Below are positions 1-6,063 of a stretch of DNA of 64,000 bases, piece after piece. The stretch lies in assembly GCF_004570865.1 (NCBI RefSeq), contig NZ_SPQS01000022.1:1-64000 (forward strand), given 5' to 3'. The translations under genes and the position numbers were made by a program. The notes beneath the pieces were generated by a model that was given only the letters and a program-made list of their open reading frames with translations, made no database searches and was not told where the DNA came from. Positions within the stretch are counted from its first letter, which is position 1. Each line of letters opens with the position of its first letter. This DNA is from Bradyrhizobium frederickii (lineage in GTDB: Bacteria > Pseudomonadota > Alphaproteobacteria > Rhizobiales > Xanthobacteraceae).

Positions 1-2
1 AC

Positions 3-221
3 TGGACCTTCGCTGGCAGCCAGCGTGGCGCGGACCGTGCCGCCATCATGCTGACGATGATCACAACCTGCCGCCTCAACGACGTTGATCCTAAGGCCTG
101 GCTCGCCGATGTCCTCGCCCGTATCGCCGATCTCCCTAGCTCGCGCCTGCACGAACTGCTGCCTTGGGAATGGAAGCTCCTGCGCCAAACCGACAAGCCC
201 GCCAGTCAGCAGGCCGCTTGA
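3..221 (+). CDS. IS66 family transposase (TnpC), C-terminal part, runs off the left edge
   Basis: The frame is open from the first bases and ends in TGA at 219-221. It reads WTFAGSQRGADRAAIM, then LNDVDPKAWLADVLARIAD and ends LPWEWKLLRQ, which is the characteristic C-terminal domain of IS66 TnpC transposases (DDE type, cut-and-paste). Only the last 72 residues are in the window, so it cannot be said whether the element is complete. Its stop lies 16 bases inside the 3' end of the convergent AbiEii gene, so the element's right end and the toxin gene meet here. No terminal inverted repeat was recognised downstream. Confidence 0.8.
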   Translation, partial: WTFAGSQRGADRAAIMLTMITTCRLNDVDPKAWLADVLARIADLPSSRLHELLPWEWKLLRQTDKPASQQAA

Positions 222-1198
222 CCTTCACCCAACCGATCATAGAGCTCGCTCTGCCCGCGCGCATGCGTCAATCTGGCGGTCTTCATCGTATGCGTACGGA
301 CTTTTTCCAGGGCCGCAACGAGCTCTGCGCGCTTTTCCTTCGATAGCTTGTCGAGATTCTGCTGACGCCATTTGACGGCAGGCAGATCGGCGGCGGCGGG
401 GATGCCGAGGAGATCCCAATCAGGCTCGCCGCGCTCGAACGATACTAGAAATTTTCGGTGAGCCTCTGGCATCTTACCGACAATTTCTTCGACCAGGGTC
501 TTGCGCGCGGCAACCAGCTCGTCCTTTGAAACGGGCTTGTCCGTCATTCCTTCGAAGCCGTGGAGAAATTCATCGCTGATATCTTTTTGTGGCGAGCCAA
601 GAACCTCGAACATCGGCCTATCGTGACTCAAGAGATAGACGATGAAGGCCTTGCGGAGTTCATCGGTAATTCCCTCATTGGCCAGCAGGTCGCGAGTATC
701 AAACAAATCACGCGGATGCTGGCGATCCAAAGCGGCGACAATTTTTCCGCCATAGAGGTCAGCAAAAGAGACCGTGCGAGCCTCAGCGAAACCAAACGCC
801 TCTTCGACGGCGGGACGCACCGAAGTCACGACCGGCTCGAAGACGCAGCCACGCAGCACAGGCGTGACTTCAATCTTGATCTGGACGTTCTGTGAGCGAA
901 CCACCAGTTTGACGATCGTGCCCTCTTTACGGGTCTCATGGACCTGCGCCCCGGGGATTTTCCCTTTAATCTCTGCAACGATGCGCTTCATGGCTGCATC
1001 GATGTCGGAAAGGGATTCAGCTCGCGGCGCGACAGGAATATAGGTTAGATCGATATCGACCGAGAGGCGCGGCAGGTCGCGGACGAAAAGATTGATCGCG
1101 GTGCCGCCTTTCAGGGCGAAGCATTTCTCTTCGGCGACAAGTGGGAGAACGCGCAGCAACAGCGCGACCTGCTTTTTGTAAGCATCAGCGAACGCCAT
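206..1198 (-). CDS. AbiEii-type nucleotidyltransferase toxin (type IV toxin-antitoxin)
   Basis: A 330-residue protein of the AbiEii/AbiGii nucleotidyltransferase family, the toxin half of a type IV toxin-antitoxin pair; family members transfer nucleotides to cellular RNA and can give phage abortive infection. The nucleotidyltransferase signature is visible near the N-terminus: FALKGGTAINLF followed by LSVDIDL, i.e. GG-x(n)-DxD. A later YGGKIVAALDRQHPRDLFD segment is also typical. The start overlaps the end of the upstream AbiEi gene by 14 bases, indicating coupled translation. The last residues run into sequence shared with the IS66 transposase end, so the extreme C-terminus (about GEGQAAC) may have been replaced at the junction. 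Activity is inferred; the motifs are intact. Confidence 0.9.
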   Translation of the reverse strand: MAFADAYKKQVALLLRVLPLVAEEKCFALKGGTAINLFVRDLPRLSVDIDLTYIPVAPRAESLSDIDAAMKRIVAEIKGKIPGAQVHETRKEGTIVKLVVRSQNVQIKIEVTPVLRGCVFEPVVTSVRPAVEEAFGFAEARTVSFADLYGGKIVAALDRQHPRDLFDTRDLLANEGITDELRKAFIVYLLSHDRPMFEVLGSPQKDISDEFLHGFEGMTDKPVSKDELVAARKTLVEEIVGKMPEAHRKFLVSFERGEPDWDLLGIPAAADLPAVKWRQQNLDKLSKEKRAELVAALEKVRTHTMKTARLTHARGQSELYDRLGEGQAAC

Positions 1199-2039
1199 GG
1201 AGATCTCCCGGCACCGTTATCTGATAGGTTGGATCGAGAACACCACCTTTGACGAGCATGCGTTTACCATGCCCAAGATCGACGGTTTGCTTGTTAAGCC
1301 GTTTGAGCCAGGCATGGTTGTGACGGTCGGCGAAGTAAAAGAAGAGACGCTTCACCTTAACGCTTGCGCAATCCTTCAGGAGTTTTTGCAAGCGATCGGG
1401 GCGAAGATTGGCAAGGCCAGCGAGTAGGGCATCGACCTGTTCGAAGCTTTCGTTGGTGGGCAATTCGTCGAGCAGTTCGAAAACGGCGCGCTCGGGCGTC
1501 GACAGGGTTAGAGGCCAGTCCCATTGGCCCCAGTTCAGTTGAGTTACGTCACCTCCCCGAAAAGCCGTATCATCGAGCATCTTCCCGGTTTCGACATTCC
1601 AGCGGACACTGCTTATGCCCTTCGCGACGGGTTCGTTTTTGAAGAGCCGCCGGTCGTTGTGGTAGACGAACTTCACGGACAGCGGCAGCTTGTTCACCCA
1701 GGATGGCGGAGACTTGGGGCCGTAGAGGTGAACGCGAGTCGTCGCTTGCGGCAGGTAGTGAGCGTATCCTTGTAGTTCGAGCGCCGTTCGCCCGCCCACG
1801 ACGAGCGGTGAATAGTTCAGGATGCCCTGCAGGGATATGACGACCTGCTGCCAGCTCAATTCGTAGCGCGGTCGCCGGAAAACCCCGCGGGTTGGCTGTT
1901 CGAGCCAGCCACGCGTCACATACAGATGTTGGAGCTGGGTGGAGTAGCCGTGCCGCTTGAGCCAGGCGGAATCCACGACAAGCCCCTCAGGCAGGAGCTT
2001 GTCGAGCTGGTTTAGGAGTTGGCCTTTTTGTCTATCCAT
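1185..2039 (-). CDS. AbiEi-type antitoxin, winged-helix transcriptional regulator
   Basis: A 284-residue partner of the downstream AbiEii toxin. The N-terminus (LVVDSAWLKRHGYSTQLQHLYVTRGWLE) fits the AbiEi wHTH domain that binds its own promoter; the middle (VVGGRTALELQGYAHYLP, then a beta-rich stretch) fits the AbiEi C-terminal domain that neutralises the toxin. ATG at 2039 gives the usual length, about 280 residues. The order antitoxin then toxin with a 14-base overlap is standard for AbiE operons. In the family the antitoxin represses its own operon by binding inverted repeats; a candidate lies about 20 bases upstream. Confidence 0.9.
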   Translation of the reverse strand: MDRQKGQLLNQLDKLLPEGLVVDSAWLKRHGYSTQLQHLYVTRGWLEQPTRGVFRRPRYELSWQQVVISLQGILNYSPLVVGGRTALELQGYAHYLPQATTRVHLYGPKSPPSWVNKLPLSVKFVYHNDRRLFKNEPVAKGISSVRWNVETGKMLDDTAFRGGDVTQLNWGQWDWPLTLSTPERAVFELLDELPTNESFEQVDALLAGLANLRPDRLQKLLKDCASVKVKRLFFYFADRHNHAWLKRLNKQTVDLGHGKRMLVKGGVLDPTYQITVPGDLHGVR

Positions 2040-2058
2040 GATTGATATATTAGCATAT

Positions 2059-2083
2059 TTTCAAACCTTGGGTTAGTTTGAAA
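2059..2083 (-). promoter_or_regulatory. Inverted repeat upstream of AbiEi, candidate operator
   Basis: Perfect 8-base arms TTTCAAAC (2059-2066) and GTTTGAAA (2076-2083) with a 9-base spacer, 20 bases upstream of the AbiEi start, in AT-rich sequence that would hold the promoter. AbiEi antitoxins are known to bind inverted repeats in their own promoters; binding here is inferred. Confidence 0.45.
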
Positions 2084-2254
2084 TTGTCTCCGTTAATCAA
2101 CCAAATTGATTTTTTTGAGGTTATCCAAACCAATCCCTTCTACAAAGACGCATCCTGTGGACGACGATTCAGGACCAGTTGCGAAAGGAACAAATAAAGA
2201 ACAAATTGATGTTAAAAATGCCAAGACCCGGCAGCTCAATGCAACTCGAAAGAG

Positions 2255-2496
2255 ATGAAGATGGAAGGCAGTGAATTCAAACCGGGCGACCTGGTTCGAG
2301 TGAAATCAGGGGGCCCGTGATGACGGTCGAAAAGTGGGCATCACGGCAATGCTCCAGAGAAGTGGCGGTTTGGTGCGTCTGGTTCGAGAAGGTTGGGAAC
2401 AAGCAGATCGCTCAGCAAAAGAGCTTCTCCCATGTCGTGCTTGAGAAGGCCGAGAAGCCGAACACGGCATTCTCGGTCGGGATCGTCAGGTCCTAA
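2255..2496 (+). pseudogene. YodC-family (DUF2158) protein, frameshifted
   Basis: ATG at 2255 opens MKMEGSEFKPGDLVRVKSGGP and hits TGA at 2318. Shifting one base (reading GTG at 2317) continues VMTVEKW, then VAVWCVWFEKVGNKQ and VVLEKA, ending at TAA 2494-2496. Together these match the small YodC/DUF2158 proteins, whose core is KPGD-V-LKSGGPVMTV followed by a W-C-WF segment. One missing base in the CCC-GTG run explains the break. Product function in the family is unknown. The broken gene sits 12 bases upstream of a caspase-like start codon, so the two probably formed one operon. Confidence 0.7.
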
Positions 2497-2507
2497 AGGG
2501 TGCATCA

Positions 2508-2630
2508 TGGCGTTTCGCGGTCTCTTCATCGGCATCGACCGTTACGCCTCCCAAGACATAGATGAACTCACCTGCGCCCGACGCGACGCGATGGCGTTGG
2601 AAGCGCTATTCTCGGACACTCTCGGAGGTG
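2508..2630 (+). pseudogene. Caspase-like (peptidase C14) N-terminal fragment
   Basis: ATG at 2508 starts MAFRGLFIGIDRYASQDID, followed by ELTCARRDAMALEALFSDTLGG. This is the first beta strand and helix of bacterial caspase-like proteases (metacaspase/orthocaspase p20 type). Homology stops at about residue 41, where the sequence turns into the reverse complement of an integrase gene. The catalytic His and Cys regions are absent, so no active protease can be made. Intact relatives often act as effectors in defence or cell-death systems; that is family knowledge and does not show function here. Confidence 0.6.
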
Positions 2631-2894
2631 AACCCCAGCGAGCGCGTGCGCTGTCGCGCCGACTCAATTGTGGAGCTGCTCTGTCCGATGCCCCTTCGCG
2701 AGTCCCTTCCAGAAGATTTCAAGCTGCTCGTTGAGCTGCTGCGCGACTCGCACGGCCCGCCGCCCCGCGCGATCATCGGCGATCTTGATGCGCGTTGAAT
2801 GCTTGATGACACGGCGATCGAGCTTCGCGAACTCAACCGATACGCGACGAACGAACTGCCAGGCGCCATGACGGCGGGTGAGAAAGTCGGGCAT
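2628..2894 (-). pseudogene. Site-specific integrase, N-terminal fragment with frameshift
   Basis: Reading leftwards from ATG at 2894, MPDFLTRRHGAWQFVRRVSV, then KHSTRIKIADDRAGRRA and LNEQLEIFWKGLAKG match the N-terminal arm/core-binding region of tyrosine recombinases found in alphaproteobacterial islands. A stop comes at 2664-2666, but the next frame continues ESARQRTRSLGF, the expected following segment, to about 2630, where it abuts the caspase fragment. The catalytic domain is missing. It is a remnant of an island or phage integrase. Confidence 0.6.
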
Positions 2895-3380
2895 TCTCGG
2901 AACGTGTTGAACGAAATGTTGGACGTTTTGTTGGACGTTTCCTGCCCTCGTATGCAGCTTGGGAACAAGGGCGAGAGGTGTCTGAGCCCGTCGCCAGGTC
3001 GAGCCGATCAATAGGTCATAAGACGCTACGGCAATTTCCAGAACGATGGGATCGGCGTTCCAATAGTCGGCTCCGACGGGATTGCTGCCGTCCCACAGGT
3101 CAATATGGCCCTGCCCCGGGAAATCAGGAATGTTGAGGTAGGCAACCAGCCCCTTCTTTCCCTGAACGCTCGCGGGGGCGGTGCCCGGCGCACTCACCCC
3201 AATGTCGTGAACACCGAACACCTCCGCCTTGCGCAGAATGCCAGCCAGATCGCCGGCGCCACGGACGAAATTGTGGGGGCAAAGGTTGACTCCGCTGTTG
3301 GCAAATTTCTCCTTGATTCCAGTGACCGTCTTGTCCAGAGCCTCACTCATGCGAATCGCACAGGTGTTGGGAAAGTGCAT
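2664..3380 (-). CDS. Tae4-type amidase (type VI effector family), truncated and fused to the integrase remnant
   Basis: Residues 1-116 (about 3380 to 3033) match type VI amidase effector 4, a papain-like peptidoglycan amidase. The catalytic Cys lies in FPNTCAIRMSEAL and the catalytic His in GQGHIDLWDGSN. The open frame also extends upstream of ATG 3380 (GHPGVYKTDPTQIHNCT), so the true N-terminus may be longer or lost. The family's last strand is missing after PIVLEI, and the frame then runs through unrelated sequence into the integrase N-terminus, ending at 2664. No Tai4-like immunity gene or type VI apparatus is visible. Both catalytic residues survive, but the chimera is probably non-functional. 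Confidence 0.6.
   Translation of the reverse strand: MHFPNTCAIRMSEALDKTVTGIKEKFANSGVNLCPHNFVRGAGDLAGILRKAEVFGVHDIGVSAPGTAPASVQGKKGLVAYLNIPDFPGQGHIDLWDGSNPVGADYWNADPIVLEIAVASYDLLIGSTWRRAQTPLALVPKLHTRAGNVQQNVQHFVQHVPRMPDFLTRRHGAWQFVRRVSVEFAKLDRRVIKHSTRIKIADDRAGRRAVRVAQQLNEQLEIFWKGLAKGHRTEQLHN
2906..2939 (-). repeat. Three 10-base repeats at 12-base spacing before the integrase remnant
   Basis: GTTGAACGAA (2906), GTTGGACGTT (2918) and GTTGGACGTT (2930) are spaced exactly 12 bases apart, just upstream of the integrase start at 2894. They could be integrase arm-type sites or a regulator site; no experiment supports either. Confidence 0.35.
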
Positions 3381-3513
3381 GGTACAGTTATGAATCTGTG
3401 TCGGATCCGTCTTGTAGACGCCCGGATGGCCGAAAATGCAGGCCTCGCCAAAGCAAACGGCGAGAGCATGTCGCGCAGGGCGTCCTGCAACGAGAGCTCA
3501 TCGGGTACGACGA

Positions 3514-4032
3514 TCAGTCCTTCGGAAGCGAGCCCGCCTGATAATTTCCGATACGCTCCTCGGGAGCGACAAAGGCGATCACCCGCTTTCCGAGACCCAA
3601 AGCAATTTCGAGCTCGGCCTGGGTACCTTCACCGCCCTTCAGAACGATGACCACATCGGCCGAGGCCATGTTCATGATGTTGCGCGAATCGGCACTCTTT
3701 GGCGCCGTGCCGGGAAGATGCGTGAAGATTGGGAGCTCGATCCACCGGTTCGGATAGCCGGATTTCGGAGTGAGCGCGTATGGCGACACGTTTCCGAGTT
3801 TTGCTCCTGCAAAGCCTTGCGCGCTTCCCGGAATGATTCCGATCGAGCGTCCGACCCGGAGCGGCGTCCCGCAGAACGATTTTGCGACAATCTCCATCGC
3901 GCCGCCCCCACCGCCGGTCAGCAGGTCGCATCCATGCTCCGCGACGATCCGACCGGCAATGCTGGCGCGTCGATCAAGCTCGGTTCCGACGGAAACCGCG
4001 TCGCCGGAGGCCGCCACGACGATTTTGACCAT
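3514..4032 (-). CDS. SLOG/LOG-like Rossmann protein (DprA/lysine-decarboxylase-like), probable C-terminal frameshift
   Basis: The 172-residue product begins KIVVAASGDAVSVG and carries the glycine-rich LLTGGGGGAMEIVAKSF loop and the KGGEGTQAELEIALGLGKRV segment. These mark the SLOG superfamily that binds nucleotide-derived ligands and includes LOG and TIGR00725 proteins. The frame ends after AGSLPKD, but the neighbouring frame continues EGLIVVPDELSLQDALRDML, which resembles the usual C-terminal tail, so a one-base shift near 3520-3545 may have removed about 30 residues. Ligand and role are unknown. Some SLOG proteins act as sensors for membrane effectors of the SLATT type, and such a gene lies about 600 bases upstream in the same orientation. 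Confidence 0.65.
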   Translation of the reverse strand: MVKIVVAASGDAVSVGTELDRRASIAGRIVAEHGCDLLTGGGGGAMEIVAKSFCGTPLRVGRSIGIIPGSAQGFAGAKLGNVSPYALTPKSGYPNRWIELPIFTHLPGTAPKSADSRNIMNMASADVVIVLKGGEGTQAELEIALGLGKRVIAFVAPEERIGNYQAGSLPKD

Positions 4033-4545
4033 TTCTCGATCTCCCCTTGCTCATTCACGCTGTAAGTGAACTAATTCTGATTGTAGCGAATCTTCTTCAC
4101 CGGCGGATTGACCGGACGAGGACTGGATCACCGATCACGACGACCCAGCCGCGGCCACGCGGGCCCGCCGTATAGGCAATCTATCGCCAATATTCCGCAC
4201 CGGCGACGACGATCGTTGCGAGGCCCGGTCATGCACTTCCAAATTCCTGGTCGCACGAACAATTCTTGAACCTGAACTCCAGCAGAAGGTCACGAGACCT
4301 CCATCGTTCACAAGGGAACTATCAGGCACCTCGATCAGCTCGGCGCTAGAGATTTATCTTCTTCAGGTTTCAGGAATTCGCTCTCGCTTTCCGGCAGATA
4401 AGTCTGTCCGTTGCGATCAGCCTTGATCACGAAGATGCAATTTCTTTTGAAATCGGCGCTTGGCCTTACCAGGGTCCAGTCTCTCGGCCCTCAAGAAAAA
4501 AACAGACACGCTACACGGATTGAGAATTGTAATGCTGTGAAGGCA
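4033..4545. other. Non-coding or decayed stretch between SLOG gene and the small-protein unit
   Basis: No convincing gene. On the minus strand a short open segment (about 4493 to 4335) reads DWTLVRPSADFKRN and KADRNGQTYLPESE before a stop. It looks like coding sequence but has no good start and was not recognised, so it may be the tail of a lost gene. Confidence 0.3.
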
Positions 4546-4659
4546 TCACTTCTTCTTTTTAGCAGCCTTCTTGGTAGCTTTTTTGAAGCGCTTCGGCGGC
4601 GGACGAACGCTGGTATGAGCTTTTACTCTGCTGCCCTGTTTTGCGCTTGGACGGCTCAT
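4546..4659 (-). CDS. 37-residue Lys/Arg-rich microprotein coupled to the SLATT-like gene
   Basis: The frame MSRPSAKQGSRVKAH ... FKKATKKAAKKKK ends at 4546. It contains 11 Lys and 4 Arg in 37 residues, a tail like those of nucleic-acid- or phospholipid-binding peptides. Its ATG (4659-4657) overlaps the stop of the SLATT-like gene (4658-4656) in an ATGA arrangement, so it would be translated by re-initiation. No similarity was recognised. The overlap with the membrane-protein gene is the main reason to think it is real; function is not assignable. Confidence 0.5.
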   Translation of the reverse strand: MSRPSAKQGSRVKAHTSVRPPPKRFKKATKKAAKKKK

Positions 4660-5291
4660 GCAGCGTTCTCACGGCTGCTTCTTCGGAGCAGCTTTTTCCA
4701 CATAGGAACGTGCTCAGATTCTAATTTGTACTCATAGGCATGAAACGCAATGAAGTGTCTGAGCAACCGCTGAACCGGAGGAATCCATACTCGATTTCGG
4801 CGCTTCATCTCGGGATCGCTTGTGGTCGCATCTAGAGCTGCATTGTAAGCAAGCGCATCCAGGGCGCGGAGCGGCATCGGCTCGTCCCCCGCAATGGTGA
4901 AGAGCTTTGCATTGTACCGCTTTTCGCTTGGCTCGGGATCGAGTTCGATTTCGGCCAGCATATCGTTGTATTTTTTCTGCAGAAACTCGTGTGTTCGTGC
5001 GCGGTAGCCGAAGTCGAATGTGAGCTGAGCGGTAGCAAATATAAGTACCGCAAATTCGAGCCATCCCTCCTCGAAATGAATCAAGTTTGCGGCTTTTCCG
5101 GCAACACCTGCGCCGAGAACTATGACTAAAAAATTTAGAAGCCTGTTGGAAAGGTCAAAAAAGTTTCTTCGCGCGACATGATAGATCGCGCAGCGAAGCG
5201 CATCGAACTTCGGAGCAAAAACGTAACCTACGGCATCAGCGTCGTGGCCAGCCGTCGTAACTTCCAGCGATACGTCCGTCCCTTCGCTCAC
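4656..5291 (-). CDS. SLATT-like two-helix membrane protein
   Basis: The 211-residue product has an N-terminal helical stretch (CAIYHVARRNFFDLSNRL), two hydrophobic segments (about NFLVIVLGAGVAGKAA and LEFAVLIFATAQLTF), then FGYRARTHEFLQKKYNDML, the helix that follows the second membrane segment in SLATT domains. The C-terminal part PMPLRALDALAYN is also seen in that group. SLATT proteins are predicted pore-forming or membrane-damaging effectors often found with SLOG, nucleotide-cyclase or reverse-transcriptase partners. The start is GTG, overlapping the stop of an upstream small gene (GTGA), so expression depends on coupling. The family call rests on architecture read by eye. Confidence 0.65.
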   Translation of the reverse strand: MSEGTDVSLEVTTAGHDADAVGYVFAPKFDALRCAIYHVARRNFFDLSNRLLNFLVIVLGAGVAGKAANLIHFEEGWLEFAVLIFATAQLTFDFGYRARTHEFLQKKYNDMLAEIELDPEPSEKRYNAKLFTIAGDEPMPLRALDALAYNAALDATTSDPEMKRRNRVWIPPVQRLLRHFIAFHAYEYKLESEHVPMWKKLLRRSSRENAA

Positions 5292-5413
5292 TTTTTCGGT
5301 GGCCGCGCTGGTGACGGGGCTGGTGCGGGACGAACCGGAACGTGCGTGCCCGGATTAGGACTGCTTGGACGCGGCGGCGGCGAAACACCAATGTGCCTTA
5401 CGTCCTCCGCCAT
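5288..5413 (-). CDS. 41-residue proline-rich microprotein leading the SLATT-like operon
   Basis: ATG at 5413 is preceded by a strong ribosome site (AAAAGGAGGGACGGCCT). The product starts MAEDVRHIGVSPPPRPSSP and has 13 prolines in 41 residues, ending RPPKK. Its TGA overlaps the GTG of the SLATT-like gene in a 4-base GTGA overlap. The good ribosome site here and its absence before the downstream gene suggest that this short frame drives translation of the membrane protein. It may be a leader or a functional small partner; no family was recognised. Confidence 0.5.
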   Translation of the reverse strand: MAEDVRHIGVSPPPRPSSPNPGTHVPVRPAPAPSPARPPKK

Positions 5414-6063
5414 AGGCCGTCCCTCCTTTTAATAGATCAATCGCAAGACATCTGATTCGGCCATTCCCAACGACCGGTTGCGGAAATCTCCTGTTGCCGA
5501 GCCTTGTCACAACACAGCGCAATGACCAAACTTCGCGCCCCCCCAAGACTAGAGCAGCGGCGGCGCCGGCTTTTTGCGTTTTCACAGGGAGTCACGATGA
5601 ACAAGAGCGCAGGGTCTTGGTTTCAAGCCGCAAGACGTCGCTCTCGAACGCCACTCGATCGTACCTTCGTCGCGGACAATCTCGCAGCTGTGCCCTGCAA
5701 GCGCATTCTCCTACACGCAACGGTGCAGTTCGTGCTGAGCGTTCGCATCAGGCTTTGTCAGCCGTCCGCACGGGACATACGTCGGCGAGCTATTTTCAGA
5801 GCGATGCAAAGTGGTAAGAAGTCATCCGGAGGAAAACTCTGCGATCGCCCCGTAGAAGATATCGACAAACGCGGAACACTCCTGTAGGGAAGTGTACAAT
5901 ATCAGCAGTGCTACTTAAGAGCGCGACGATAATTCAATCTGTTTCAAGTCGCCCGTATGCTTGGGCTCGCTGCTTTCAATGTGAGCTGGCGCGAATGCCT
6001 GGTACCCGAGCCCCTTTCTGTGGCTTGCCAGCGACCTCCATAAATATGTGAGGAGATGACGCA
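5414..6063. other. Divergent intergenic region
   Basis: Lies between the minus-strand small-protein unit and the plus-strand patatin-like gene and should hold both promoters. No recognised gene, repeat or clear sigma-70 promoter. The patatin-like gene is preceded by GTGAGGAGATGACGCA, which contains its ribosome site. Confidence 0.4.
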
